A stretch of 64,000 bases of DNA, taken from assembly GCF_031426495.1 (NCBI RefSeq), contig NZ_JANPLK010000072.1, positions 112,230-176,229 of the forward strand, in the 5' to 3' direction. The notes beneath the pieces were generated by a model. That model saw only the letters and a list, made by a program, of their open reading frames with translations, ran no database searches and had not been told where the DNA came from. The position numbers and the translations under genes are program-made. Positions 16,034-25,389 of this stretch are shown one piece after another; within the stretch, counting starts at the first letter, position 1; the number at the start of each line of letters is the position of its first letter. Origin of the DNA: Gemmatimonas sp. (GTDB taxonomy: Bacteria > Gemmatimonadota > Gemmatimonadetes > Gemmatimonadales > Gemmatimonadaceae).

Positions 16034-18283
16034 GTGGCGCTGGCGGCGCCGCTCTTTCGCACGTTCACGTATCGTGTACCTGATGGCATCGCGGTGCCGA
16101 TAGCGCCCGGCACCCGCGTGCTGGTCTCGTTTCGCAATCGCCCGGAAATCGGGATCTGTCTGGGTGCCACGGCACCGCCAGAAGGGATCGTGCTCAAGCC
16201 GATTCACGCGGTGGTCGACGATGTGCCGTCGCTGCCGGCGTCGCTGCTACAGACAGGGAAGTGGATTGCCGATTGGTATGCCGCACCGCTCGGGCTGACG
16301 CTGCGCTCCATGCTGCCTACGGCACTGACATCGGCCAAGGCGCCGGCGCCGGCCTCACGCACGCAGCGCATGGTGCGCATCGTCGCGGATTTGCCGTCGC
16401 TCTTGCAGCGCGAACAGACGTTTGCCCGCGCCAAGCAGCAGCGCGTCGTGTACGACCTGCTGGAAGCACAGGGCGGCGCGGCGCCACTGGAGTCGTTGCG
16501 CATTCAGGCCCACTGCAGCGCCGGCGTGTTCACGGCGATGGCGAAGCGCGGTCTCGTGGAAATTCGCGACGAAGTGCAGCAGCGCGATCCGTTTGCCGAT
16601 CGCGCCGGGACGCTGCCGCCGCCCAATCCGAGTGAGGCGCAGAAGGAGGCGGTGCGCGCCATCCTTGCCGGCGATCCGGGTCAGGTGTTTCTGCTGCACG
16701 GGGTCACCGGCAGCGGCAAAACGCTGGTGTACATCGAAGTGCTGCGCGCCGTGCTGCAGCAGCGCGACAAGACGGCGATCGTACTCGTGCCCGAGATCGC
16801 GCTGACGTCGCAGACGGTCGACCGCTTCCGGGGCGCGTTCGGCGACGACGTGGCGGTGTTGCACTCCGGCTTGAGTGACGGGGAACGGCTCGATGCGTGG
16901 CAATCGTTGCGCCGCGGCGAGCGGCGCATTGCCGTCGGGGCGCGCTCGGCGCTGTTCGCGCCACTCGAGCGCGTTGGTGTCGTGATCGTCGATGAGGAAC
17001 ACGAGAGCAGCTACAAGCAATCGGAGACGCCGCGCTATCATGCGCGCGAGGCCGCCATCGTGCGCGCGCGGGTGGAGGGCGCCGTAGTGGTGCTGGGCAG
17101 CGCCACGCCGAGCCTGGAAACGTGGGAGCGCGCCGATCGAGGCCAGGCCATTCGGCTTACGCTGCCCGACCGCGCTGCCGGAGCGCAACTGCCGCCGGTG
17201 ACCGTGGTCGATATGCGCGTGGAGCTCAAGCAGGCGGTGAAGGAGCGCAATCCCAATGCACCGTTCGACGAAACGCTGGGCGTGTTCAGCAAGTCGTTGC
17301 TGGTGGCGCTGGAGCAGCGCCTGGTGCGCGGGGAGCAAAGCCTGCTGTTGTTGAACCGACGCGGCTACTCGAGTTTCATGCAGTGCAATGCCTGCGGTGA
17401 CGTGCCGGTGTGTCCGCATTGCAGTATCTCGCTGACCTATCATCGGGTGCCCGAGATGCTCGTGTGTCACTACTGCCAGCATCAGCAGCCGGTGCCGGCG
17501 GTATGTGCGCAGTGTTCGGCCGACACGATGCGGCGTCGCGGCTTGGGAACGCAGCAGGTGGAGCGCGTGCTCTCCGAGCGTTTCCCCGAGGCGCGAATCG
17601 CGCGAATGGATGTCGATACCACCAGCGGCAAGTGGGCACACACGCAGATTCTCGATCGCGTAGGACGCGGTGAGGTCGACATTCTGCTGGGCACGCAGAT
17701 GATCGCGAAAGGGCTCGACTTTCCCAACGTCACGCTGGTCGGTGTGGTGGATGCGGATACCGGACTCAATCTTCCCGACTTCCGCGCAGCTGAACGGACC
17801 TTTCAGTTGGTCAGTCAGGTGGCGGGACGCGCGGGACGCGGGCCCAAGGGTGGTGACGTGATCATTCAGACACGCATGCCGAACAGCCACGCGATCCGTC
17901 ATGCGATTACGCACGACGTGACGGGTTTCGTGCGTGAGGAATTGGGGGCGCGTCGGATGCCGGCGTATCCGCCGTTTGTGAGCATCGCCAACGTGACCGT
18001 GAGCGGCATCGATCAGGCGGCGACGGCGGCGACGGCGGTGGCCGCGGCCAACTGGGTGCAGCGACTGGTCGACCGTCAGGGGCTTCGCGATCTCGTGTTC
18101 GTCGGGCCGGCCCCGTGTCCCATCGATCGGATCAAGGACCGCTGGCGCTGGCATTTTCTGCTCAAGTCGTCGCAGCCGAGGCTGATGACGCGGGTGGCGC
18201 GTTACATCGCCGAGCGCTGTCCGGTGCCGAAGCTGCACGAGCTGCGGCTCACCGTCGACCGCGATCCGGTGTCGCTGCTGTAG
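16034..18283 (+). CDS. priA: Primosomal protein N' (replication restart helicase PriA)
   Basis: DEAH-type helicase that reloads replication at collapsed forks. It has an N-terminal DNA-binding region (PLFRTFTYRVPDG), Walker A GVTGSGKT and the DEEH box. Eight zinc-binding cysteines sit in CNACGDVPVCPHC and the CHYCQ and CAQC pairs. The helicase motifs IAKGLDFPNVTLVG and QVAGRAGRGPKGG are intact. The start is uncertain: the first standard codon is GTG 16034 (749 aa). The reading frame stays open to the end of the epimerase gene, where a CTG at 15998 would give a CTGA overlap and restore the first beta strand. I list the conservative start. Confidence 0.95.
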   Translation: MALAAPLFRTFTYRVPDGIAVPIAPGTRVLVSFRNRPEIGICLGATAPPEGIVLKPIHAVVDDVPSLPASLLQTGKWIADWYAAPLGLTLRSMLPTALTSAKAPAPASRTQRMVRIVADLPSLLQREQTFARAKQQRVVYDLLEAQGGAAPLESLRIQAHCSAGVFTAMAKRGLVEIRDEVQQRDPFADRAGTLPPPNPSEAQKEAVRAILAGDPGQVFLLHGVTGSGKTLVYIEVLRAVLQQRDKTAIVLVPEIALTSQTVDRFRGAFGDDVAVLHSGLSDGERLDAWQSLRRGERRIAVGARSALFAPLERVGVVIVDEEHESSYKQSETPRYHAREAAIVRARVEGAVVVLGSATPSLETWERADRGQAIRLTLPDRAAGAQLPPVTVVDMRVELKQAVKERNPNAPFDETLGVFSKSLLVALEQRLVRGEQSLLLLNRRGYSSFMQCNACGDVPVCPHCSISLTYHRVPEMLVCHYCQHQQPVPAVCAQCSADTMRRRGLGTQQVERVLSERFPEARIARMDVDTTSGKWAHTQILDRVGRGEVDILLGTQMIAKGLDFPNVTLVGVVDADTGLNLPDFRAAERTFQLVSQVAGRAGRGPKGGDVIIQTRMPNSHAIRHAITHDVTGFVREELGARRMPAYPPFVSIANVTVSGIDQAATAATAVAAANWVQRLVDRQGLRDLVFVGPAPCPIDRIKDRWRWHFLLKSSQPRLMTRVARYIAERCPVPKLHELRLTVDRDPVSLL

Positions 18284-18325
18284 GCTGCTGCTGTAGGCCG
18301 CCCCGTCCCCCGTTTACTTTCCGGT

Positions 18326-19492
18326 ATGTCGCTCAATAGCCTCGCGGCGATTCCGCCGTACGTCTTCTACGAACTCGATGCGCGTCGCAATCGGCAGCGC
18401 GCCGCCGGGAAGCCTTTGATCGATGTCGGCATCGGCAGCCCCGACGGGCCGATCCCTGATGTCGTGATCGAGGCGATGCAGCGCACGGCTGCCGATCGCT
18501 CGCTCAGCGGCTATCCGTATTTTCGCGCGCACCCCGCGTATACGGCCGCCGTCTCGACGTATCTGAACGCGCGCTTCGATGTGAAGGTCGATCCGGTTGC
18601 CGAGTTGTTGGCGTTGGCCGGGTCCAAAGAAGGCATTGCCGAGTTGATTCTGTCGCACACGAATCCCGGTGACGTCGTGCTGGTGCCCGAGGTGTACTAC
18701 CCGGTGTACGCGCGGGCCACCCTGCTGGCGGGTGCGGTGCCGGTGTTCGTGCCCTTCCTGCCCGATGGTCGACTCGATCTTGACGCGGTGGCGCCGGTCG
18801 ATCTGGCGCGGGCGCGCGTGCTGATCGTGAATTATCCCGGCAACCCCACGACATCGACCATCACGCTCACTGACTACGCGCACTTGGTGTCGTTCGCCGA
18901 ACGGCATGCGCTGTTGCTGATCAGCGATCTGGCCTACAGCGAGTTGTCATTCGACGGGTATCGGGTGCCGAGCGTGCTACAGGTGCCGGGCGCGTCGCGC
19001 GTGGCGGTCGAGATGCACACCTGTAGTAAAAGCTTCAACATGGCCGGTGTGCGCATTGCGTTCGTGGCCGGCAAGCGCGAGGCGATCGCGCGGCTTGATG
19101 CGTACCGCTCCAACATCGGCTATGGCGTGAGCACCATGGCGCAGATGGCCGGTGCGGCGGCGTTCACCCACCACGAGGCGATCGTGCCGCCGATCGTGGC
19201 GGAGTACCGCGCGCGTCGCGATGCACTGGTGGCCGCGATGCAGGCGGGGGGATGGGATGTGCAGGCCCCGCAGGCCACGATGTATCTCTGGCTCCCTGTG
19301 CCGGTCGGCTTTGACGACTGGGGCTGGGTGGACGCCTTGATGGACGGCCCCGGTGTGGTCGTGACGCCGGGCATCGCCTTCGGTGACGCGGGGCGAGGAC
19401 GCTTCCGCGTGTCACTGGTGCAGCCAGCCGACGTGCTCACGAAAGCGGCCGCCGCGATCACGTCGATCGCAGCGGCCGTACCGTCGTCCTGA
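18326..19492 (+). CDS. Class I/II aminotransferase (LL-DAP aminotransferase-like)
   Basis: 388-aa PLP-dependent fold-type I enzyme. Key elements: GIGSPDGPIP at the N-terminus, substrate/PLP motif VNYPGNPTTST with the conserved Asn, ISDLAYSEL with the Asp that binds the pyridine nitrogen, and the PLP-lysine segment SKSFNMAGVR. Similarity of motif order points to the LL-diaminopimelate/alanine/aspartate aminotransferase group. The exact amino donor cannot be set. ATG start; 42 bp after priA, so possibly co-transcribed. Confidence 0.88.
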   Translation: MSLNSLAAIPPYVFYELDARRNRQRAAGKPLIDVGIGSPDGPIPDVVIEAMQRTAADRSLSGYPYFRAHPAYTAAVSTYLNARFDVKVDPVAELLALAGSKEGIAELILSHTNPGDVVLVPEVYYPVYARATLLAGAVPVFVPFLPDGRLDLDAVAPVDLARARVLIVNYPGNPTTSTITLTDYAHLVSFAERHALLLISDLAYSELSFDGYRVPSVLQVPGASRVAVEMHTCSKSFNMAGVRIAFVAGKREAIARLDAYRSNIGYGVSTMAQMAGAAAFTHHEAIVPPIVAEYRARRDALVAAMQAGGWDVQAPQATMYLWLPVPVGFDDWGWVDALMDGPGVVVTPGIAFGDAGRGRFRVSLVQPADVLTKAAAAITSIAAAVPSS

Positions 19493-19526
19493 GTGACACC
19501 GCAGGATCGCGGCGTGTGGTCCGAAG

Positions 19527-20114
19527 TTACTTGGCCGCGGCGGGCTTGGGCTCGCTGATGGCCATGTCCCACTGCACCTGCACTTCGTTCTCGATCGGGT
19601 TGACTGCCGAGTCGAACGCGACGCCGTAGTCCTTGCGGTTGATGGCGAACTGGCCGCGGAAGCGGCCGGCGCCCTTCTCGTAGAACACCGCCGTCGCCGG
19701 CACGACGATACGCTTGGTCACGCCACGGATCGTGAGATCGCCGGCGATGTCGAGCTTGCCCTCAGACACCTTGGTCACGCTGACCGACTTGAAGGTGATC
19801 GTCGGGAACTTGGCGACGTCGAAGAAGTCCGGGCTGCGCAGGTGATTGTCGCGCATGTCGACGCGGGTGTTCAGGCTGGTCGCGTCGATGGAGATGGAGA
19901 CCGTCGAGGCCGACCAGTTCGTCGCGTCCAGCTTGACGTCGGCGTCCCACTTGCCGAAAAAGCCGTGGGCGCTGAGGAGGCGCGAGTCGGCGATGAAGTT
20001 GATTTGGCTATGGTTCTTGTCGATGACGTGCGGCTTGACGTCGGCGAACGGGCGGGCCGCCATCAGGACGGGCACGAGCATCGCGCCGGCGAGGAAACGG
20101 GAGGACTTGGTCAT
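19527..20114 (-). CDS. YceI family periplasmic lipid-binding-like protein
   Basis: 195 aa with signal peptide (FLAGAMLVPVLMAA, cleavage near ARPFADV). The YceI lipocalin-like pattern is clear: KNHSQINFIADSRLLSAHG near the N-terminus, MRDNHLRSPDFFDVAKFPT, and RGVTKRIVVPATAV. Family members bind isoprenoid lipids in the periplasm or respond to stress; ligand unknown. It converges with the aminotransferase and diverges from the LOR/SDH operon across an AT-rich region. Confidence 0.93.
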   Translation of the reverse strand: MTKSSRFLAGAMLVPVLMAARPFADVKPHVIDKNHSQINFIADSRLLSAHGFFGKWDADVKLDATNWSASTVSISIDATSLNTRVDMRDNHLRSPDFFDVAKFPTITFKSVSVTKVSEGKLDIAGDLTIRGVTKRIVVPATAVFYEKGAGRFRGQFAINRKDYGVAFDSAVNPIENEVQVQWDMAISEPKPAAAK

Positions 20115-20275
20115 GTGTCATCTCGTGGGGTTGAGAAGAAGCAGCGAGTCGTTGTGTATACTGTGTTTGTCTGGGCAATAGTATAGTAATAAGATAAATA
20201 CTCCACGGGAGAAGGCAAGGAGCGAATGCGGATTTCCGCTTGTTCGGGGGTGCTGCGCCCGGTGATGTTTCACAC
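20115..20275. promoter_or_regulatory. AT-rich divergent promoter region (yceI / LOR-SDH operon)
   Basis: This stretch contains the most AT-rich block of its surroundings (about 20150-20205). It has TATACT and TATAGT hexamers and TAATAAGATAAATA, consistent with promoters firing both ways. I could not assign a well-spaced -35/-10 pair with confidence. Confidence 0.45.
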
Positions 20276-21433
20276 GTGACCCGCTTCCGCCCGCCTGCAT
20301 TCGACGACGCGCCGCTCTCATCGGCGCCCGACGCCCGTTTTGTGCCCGCGCCGGCGAACGGGGTACTGCCCGACGGCTTCTTCTCGACCACGAATCTTCC
20401 GACCTACGTGCGACTCGGTGGGGTCTGGCGCTTGCCGCTCGAGCCGCGCATGGACTCGGGCATCGTGCTTGGCACGGACGGGCTACTGCGGATTCGCGAA
20501 GGCCGGCGCGTCGCCAAGGGCGACCTGGTAGTGGTCGGCGAAGCGGAGAACGGGAGCGAAGGCGTGTACGTGCATCTGCACGCATTCGTCGAACCGGACG
20601 ACAGCAGCGAGTTCCGCTTCATGACCAGTGAAGTGTCGCGCGAAAAGCCGATCGACTATCGCCAGATGGCGCTGCTGTTGCTCGACCAGCGCGACGCCGG
20701 TGGCTACGTCACGTGGGTGGCGGGCCCGGCACTCGTGCACTCGCGGGCGCGCACCGACATGACCTGGTTCGTGGAGCAGGGTTTCGTGCAGGTGTTACTG
20801 GCGGGGAATGCCGTCGCCGTGCATGACATCGAAGCGTCGATGTTCGGCACGACCCTTGGCATGACCGGTACGGGGCAGGCGAGTACCGGTGGACACGGGC
20901 TGCATATGCGTGCGATCAACGCCGTGCGCGGCGCGGGCTCGATCGCGAACGCGGTGGAGCAGGGCATCGTGAAGGACGGCATCATGCACGCGCTGGTGAC
21001 GCGCGGCGTCCCCTTCGTGCTCTGCGGCTCGATTCGTGACGACGGGCCGCTGCCCGACGTGATCACCGATGCCGTCGAGGCGCAGGACGCGATGCGCGCC
21101 CACGCGACGAAGGCGACGATGGCGGTAATGATCGCGACCGCGCTGCACGCGATCGCTACCGGCAACATGCTGCCGTCGTTCACGATGGACCGCGACGGCA
21201 TATTGCACGAGCTGCCGACGATCTGTGTGGACTCGTCGGAGTTCGTCGTGAGCAAGCTCAAGGACCGCGGGACGCGGCAGGCGTTCGGTGTGGTCACCAA
21301 TGCGCAGGACTTTCTGCACATCCTGCGACTGTTCATCGAGCGCGAGCAGGACGCACGCGAGCGCAATCCGACTAACCGTGATCACGCGTCGCGTGCCGGC
21401 AAGTCGCCTTATCCGTTCCTTCCGATCACCTGA
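20276..21433 (+). CDS. LOR/SDH family protein (TIGR00300; ornithine cyclodeaminase-like)
   Basis: About 385 aa. Matches the TIGR00300 family, originally named for similarity to the LOR/SDH bifunctional enzyme and linked in archaea and cyanobacteria (arginine dihydrolase/AgrE C-terminal part) to ornithine cyclodeaminase activity. Signatures are FFSTTNLPTYVRLGGVW, STGGHGLHMRAINAVRGAGS, and GSIRDDGPLPDVITDAVEAQ. Start: GTG 20276 with a weak GGTGAT upstream; a TTG at 20240 is an alternative. It is first in a four-gene run with Fur and CcdA; the reason for that pairing is unclear. Confidence 0.85.
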   Translation: MTRFRPPAFDDAPLSSAPDARFVPAPANGVLPDGFFSTTNLPTYVRLGGVWRLPLEPRMDSGIVLGTDGLLRIREGRRVAKGDLVVVGEAENGSEGVYVHLHAFVEPDDSSEFRFMTSEVSREKPIDYRQMALLLLDQRDAGGYVTWVAGPALVHSRARTDMTWFVEQGFVQVLLAGNAVAVHDIEASMFGTTLGMTGTGQASTGGHGLHMRAINAVRGAGSIANAVEQGIVKDGIMHALVTRGVPFVLCGSIRDDGPLPDVITDAVEAQDAMRAHATKATMAVMIATALHAIATGNMLPSFTMDRDGILHELPTICVDSSEFVVSKLKDRGTRQAFGVVTNAQDFLHILRLFIEREQDARERNPTNRDHASRAGKSPYPFLPIT

Positions 21434-21441
21434 TTCACCTG

Positions 21442-22155
21442 ATGACCCTTCCCATCGATACGACTGTTCCAGACGACGACACACCGCAGGCGGAGGCGGC
21501 CGACGCGCCCGATCGTGCCGACGCGCCGGTGTCCGAGATTACGGAGCGATTCCTCAAGGTGGTGATCGCACACGTGCCGCTCGACCGCATCGAGGAATTG
21601 CACCTCTTCTCGCCACTGCGGCAGGGTGGCGTGGAGACGGGTATCGCGGTGATCGCGGCGCGTGTGCCGGTGGTGGTGGTCGCGCCGTTGGCGGCCCCGG
21701 AGCTGCCGTTCGAAGCGGTCGTCGTGGAGGAGGAATCGGTAGCCGAAACCGAAGCCGAAACCGAAGCCGATGCTGATGCCGAAGCCGATGCTGAAGACAC
21801 GCATCGCGACGCCGATCACGCGCTCGACACCGAGGTCATCGCCGAGCATACGGCCGACGAGGAGCTCGACGAGGCCGAGGTACTGGCCGATGCCGACGAC
21901 GCGGCCGTCATCGAGACCACGCCAGTGCCGCGTATCCGGCATACGGTGTACACGGCACGCTATCGTCTCGTGCAGAAAGGACCGGAGCGCGGCAAGTGGG
22001 AAGCCGACGTCGTGGCGGAAGCCGAAGCGCCGCTCATCACGGTGGATCTCGTGGTGCGCGGCGTGCAACGGCGCGCGGGTGAGGAGTCGGAGATCGTGCG
22101 CTACTCGGCACCCCAGCTGGCGCGCGCACTTCGCGTGCCGTACCCCGCGGCCTGA
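21442..22155 (+). CDS. Hypothetical acidic protein with Glu/Ala repeats
   Basis: 237 aa, no known family. Two conserved-looking ends flank a very acidic low-complexity middle (residues about 95-155) of alternating Glu-Ala and Asp-Ala. The N-terminal part (TERFLKVVIAHVPLDRIEEL) and the C-terminal part (RHTVYTARYRLVQKGPERGKWEADV) look folded. No signal peptide or membrane helix. It starts 8 bp after the LOR/SDH gene and ends 22 bp before fur, so it belongs to that operon. Confidence 0.65.
   Translation: MTLPIDTTVPDDDTPQAEAADAPDRADAPVSEITERFLKVVIAHVPLDRIEELHLFSPLRQGGVETGIAVIAARVPVVVVAPLAAPELPFEAVVVEEESVAETEAETEADADAEADAEDTHRDADHALDTEVIAEHTADEELDEAEVLADADDAAVIETTPVPRIRHTVYTARYRLVQKGPERGKWEADVVAEAEAPLITVDLVVRGVQRRAGEESEIVRYSAPQLARALRVPYPAA
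21742..21795 (+). repeat. In-frame codon repeat encoding Glu/Asp-Ala
   Basis: Short tandem units of GCCGAAACCGAA and GCCGATGCTGAT type inside the acidic gene, all in frame. They may expand or contract by slippage without breaking the frame. Confidence 0.75.
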
Positions 22156-22177
22156 TTCACACCGCGAGCGACTTCGA

Positions 22178-22684
22178 ATGAGCGATTCGCACGATGCGAC
22201 GACGAGTGCGGCGGCCATCGCGGCCGACCGCGACGCGTTCCGTGTCTTTCTGCGCGACCACAATCTGCCGGCCACGGCGCAGCGGCTGGCGATCGCCGAT
22301 GTGGTGTTGGGCACCGACCGGCACCTGTCGGCCGAGGACGTGGCGCGCGAGCTGCGCGCCCACGGCGCAACGGCCGGTACGGCGACCGTGTACCGCACGC
22401 TCGAAGTGCTGGTGCGCAGCGGACTGGTGGTCGAGCGCGACTTCGGTGAAGGCTTCAAGCGCTACGAGGCGTCGCGCGGCATTCCGCACCACGAGCATCT
22501 GTTGTGCACGGTGTGCGGTAAGGTCACGGAGTTTCGTGATGAACGATTGGAACGTATGACGACGCTTCTAGCCGAAGCGCACGATTTCTCTCGCCAGCGT
22601 CACCGGCTTGTGATTTACGGTCTGTGCGGCACCTGCCGTCGCGGACTTCCCTCCAGCTCTCCGAGTGCGCGTCGTGGCTCCTGA
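22178..22684 (+). CDS. Fur family transcriptional regulator
   Basis: 168-aa metal- or peroxide-responsive repressor. The winged-helix half contains NLPATAQRLAIADVVL and the GTATVYRTLEVLVRSGLV recognition region. The metal-binding half contains HHEHLLCTVCGK with a CxxC zinc site and a second CGTC near residue 150, giving the usual four-cysteine structural zinc. Whether it senses iron, zinc or peroxide cannot be decided. The ATG at 22178 follows the acidic gene by 22 bp; the end overlaps ccdA by 20 bp. Confidence 0.93.
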   Translation: MSDSHDATTSAAAIAADRDAFRVFLRDHNLPATAQRLAIADVVLGTDRHLSAEDVARELRAHGATAGTATVYRTLEVLVRSGLVVERDFGEGFKRYEASRGIPHHEHLLCTVCGKVTEFRDERLERMTTLLAEAHDFSRQRHRLVIYGLCGTCRRGLPSSSPSARRGS

Positions 22685-23399
22685 TTCTCTGACGGTACTG
22701 GTTGCGTTCACCGCGGGACTACTGAGCTTCCTCAGTCCGTGTGTGCTTCCGCTTGTGCCGAGTTACATCACGTTCATCACGGGTATGGGACTCGACGATG
22801 TGTCGCGTTCCCGGCGGGCAGCGCTCACGCACGCTGTGTTGTTCGTGATCGGCTTCTCGTTCATCTTCGTGGCGCTCGGCGCCGGCGCCACGGCGTTCGG
22901 CCAGTTGATGCTGGCCTACCGGGTCTGGATCGCGCGCGTGGGTGGTGCGCTGATGGTGCTAATGGGGCTCTGGATGATCGGCGTGTTGAACATCGGTGCG
23001 TTGCAGCAGGAGCGCCGCGTACACTTGAGCGACAAACCGATCGGCTTCCTCGGCACGATTCTGGTCGGCATCGCCTTCGGCGCGGGGTGGACGCCGTGCC
23101 TCGGTCCGACGCTGGGCGCCATCCTGTTGTTGGCAGCGAACGAGTCGCAGCTGGCCAAGGGCGTCACGCTCCTGTCGTTCTATTCGCTGGGGCTGGCTGT
23201 TCCATTCCTCCTGAGCGCGCTCGCGCTCGAGCATTTCCTCGGATTCTTCCAGAAGTTCAAGAAGAATCTCGGGCTCGTGAATCGTATCGCCGGCGTGCTG
23301 CTGATCCTGGTCGGTGTGCTGATGTTCACGGGGTGGTTCGAGCGTCTGGCGGCCATTCTGCAGCCGCTGACGCCGGCGTTCCTGGTGGAGCGTCTCTAG
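22665..23399 (+). CDS. ccdA: Cytochrome c biogenesis protein CcdA (DsbD transmembrane family)
   Basis: 244-aa inner-membrane thiol shuttle that passes electrons from cytoplasmic thioredoxin to periplasmic thiol proteins, including apocytochrome c. Six hydrophobic helices are visible. The redox cysteines lie in helix 1 (LSPCVLPLVPSY) and helix 4 (GWTPCLGPTLG). Start GTG 22665; another GTG three codons later is possible. It overlaps fur, so the two are probably co-expressed. It converges with the ABC exporter gene, with no terminator visible in the 19-bp gap. Confidence 0.94.
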   Translation: MRVVAPDSLTVLVAFTAGLLSFLSPCVLPLVPSYITFITGMGLDDVSRSRRAALTHAVLFVIGFSFIFVALGAGATAFGQLMLAYRVWIARVGGALMVLMGLWMIGVLNIGALQQERRVHLSDKPIGFLGTILVGIAFGAGWTPCLGPTLGAILLLAANESQLAKGVTLLSFYSLGLAVPFLLSALALEHFLGFFQKFKKNLGLVNRIAGVLLILVGVLMFTGWFERLAAILQPLTPAFLVERL

Positions 23400-23418
23400 C
23401 CGACACGGGTCTTGACGC

Positions 23419-25302
23419 TCACGCGGCTTCGATCGCTTCGAGAAGTTGCTGCCGCTGCAACAGCTGCGTGTAGCGGCCGCCGAGTCGAACGAGTGCTTCG
23501 TGTGTTCCCTGCTCGACGATGCGGCCGTCGTCGAGCACGAGAATATGATCGGCGTCGCGGACGGCACTCACGCGATGTGACGTGATCAAGGCGGTGCGAC
23601 CCTGCAGGGCAGTGCGCAGCTCATGGAGAATCGCGGCTTCCGTCTGGGTATCGACGGCGGACAGGGCATCGTCGAGCAGGACCACGCGCGGACTACGCGC
23701 GAGCGCACGCGCCAACGCGGTCCGCTGTTTCTGTCCGCCCGACAGGTTGATGCCGCGCTCGCCGAGTCGCGTGTCGAAGCCACTGGGGAGTCCGGCAATC
23801 GTCTCACGCAGCTGTGCGATGCCGGTGGCCTGTACCAATCGGTCGCGATTTGGCGCTTCAAGACCGTAGCCGATATTCTCGCCCACGGTTTCGCTGAAGA
23901 GCAGCGCCTCCTGCGGCACGTAGCCTAATTCCGCGCGTAGCGCACCGATCGGCAGCTCGCGAATGTCGACGCCGTCGAGCAGCACCTGTCCTTCCTGCGG
24001 ATCGAAGAAGCGCGGAATGAGATCCATCAGCGCGCTCTTGCCCGAGCCGGTCGCTCCAACGATCGCCAGCGTGCCGCCGGCGGGAATGCGGAACGAGATA
24101 TCGCGCAGAATCCAGCGCGACTCGGCCGGTGCTGCGCCGTCCGGGGTCTGCTCGTAGTTGGCATCGCGCGCGGCGCCGTCTTCGCTCACAATGACCGGGC
24201 GTGGATACCGGAACGACACGTGGCGGAACTCTACCGTGCGTCCGCCCTGCTGAACATCAATGCCACCCACTGCGAGCGGGAGGCTCGCGGTGCCGGTGTC
24301 TTGTACCGACAGCGGCTCCGCGTCGAGCAGCTCCAGCACGCGGGTCATGGACGCGGCGGCGCGCTGAAAGAGATTCGTGGTCCAGCCCAGTGCGATGAGT
24401 GGCCACGTGAGTTGCGCGAGATAAATGCCGAACGCGACGTACCCGCCGACAGTGACGTCTCCTTGAATGAGGAGGCGTCCGCCGACCCCAATGGTGATTG
24501 CGCTGCCCAGGCCAGCAAGCAGGCCGAATCCCGGGTTCATGAGGCCGTTCAGCTTCGCGAGCCGAATGTTGGCGGTGAGGTACCTGTCGCCGAGCGTCAC
24601 GAAGCGCGCAGTTTCGGCCCGCTCCTGTCGGTAGGCCCGCACCACGCGCACGCCCGAGAGGTTTTCCTGCGCGCGTGTGGTGAGCTGGCTGAACTGCGAT
24701 TGCACGGCCTCGAAGCGGTCATGCACGAGGCGACCGAGGCGCAGCATGAGCACGGGCAGGCCGATCATGGGGAGCAGCGCGACGGCTGTGAGCAGCGGGC
24801 TGATTCGCACCATCATGATCATCGCGAACAGGCCACCGAAGATGGTGTTGACGAGGTACATCACGGCGGGCCCGGCGGCCATGCGGACGGCGCCAAGGTC
24901 GTTGGTGAGGCGCGCCATGAGATCTCCGGTTCGCCAGCGGGCGTACCAGTTGGCGTCGAGGGTGCTGAGGCGCGCGAAGATGTCGTGGCGCAGATCGGTC
25001 TCGATGCGGCGACTGATCCCATTGAGGAGCAGCCGCATGCTGAAGCGTAGCACGCCACTTGCAACTGCCGTGATCAGCATCACACCGCCGAGGCGGAGCA
25101 CGGTGCCCAGCTCAGCGCCGGCGCGGATGTGGTCCACTCCACGTTGCAACAGGGACGGAATAACGCTGGCCAGGAACGCGGCCACGACGACAGATCCGAG
25201 CCCGCACGCAACTTGCCACCGGTACGGGTGGTAGTAGGGGAGCAGGCGTCGCAGGGCGCGCCGCGCTGGCATCGGCGGCAATTGACGTTTATTTCCGTTC
25301 AT
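23419..25302 (-). CDS. ABC transporter, fused permease and ATP-binding (exporter type)
   Basis: 627-aa half-transporter that should work as a homodimer. The N-terminal six-helix ABC membrane domain spans about residues 1-320. The ATPase domain contains Walker A GATGSGKS, signature LSGGQKQR, Walker B VVLLDDALSAVD and the switch His in ITSHRVS. Most like MsbA/multidrug (Type IV) exporters; substrate unknown. ATG start at 25302, divergent from the lipoprotein gene 87 bp away. Confidence 0.93.
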   Translation of the reverse strand: MNGNKRQLPPMPARRALRRLLPYYHPYRWQVACGLGSVVVAAFLASVIPSLLQRGVDHIRAGAELGTVLRLGGVMLITAVASGVLRFSMRLLLNGISRRIETDLRHDIFARLSTLDANWYARWRTGDLMARLTNDLGAVRMAAGPAVMYLVNTIFGGLFAMIMMVRISPLLTAVALLPMIGLPVLMLRLGRLVHDRFEAVQSQFSQLTTRAQENLSGVRVVRAYRQERAETARFVTLGDRYLTANIRLAKLNGLMNPGFGLLAGLGSAITIGVGGRLLIQGDVTVGGYVAFGIYLAQLTWPLIALGWTTNLFQRAAASMTRVLELLDAEPLSVQDTGTASLPLAVGGIDVQQGGRTVEFRHVSFRYPRPVIVSEDGAARDANYEQTPDGAAPAESRWILRDISFRIPAGGTLAIVGATGSGKSALMDLIPRFFDPQEGQVLLDGVDIRELPIGALRAELGYVPQEALLFSETVGENIGYGLEAPNRDRLVQATGIAQLRETIAGLPSGFDTRLGERGINLSGGQKQRTALARALARSPRVVLLDDALSAVDTQTEAAILHELRTALQGRTALITSHRVSAVRDADHILVLDDGRIVEQGTHEALVRLGGRYTQLLQRQQLLEAIEAA

Positions 25303-25389
25303 CTTACTCCGAATGTCGCACGGCGACGCGTTTCACCTATCTTCATCTCCGCGGGCGTGTCCCGCGTCCCTTTTCTCAGGAGTTTCTGT

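Noticed and set aside
19493..19526. Terminator between the convergent aminotransferase and YceI genes
   Set aside because: Only a short imperfect hairpin is visible and no T-run follows in either direction.
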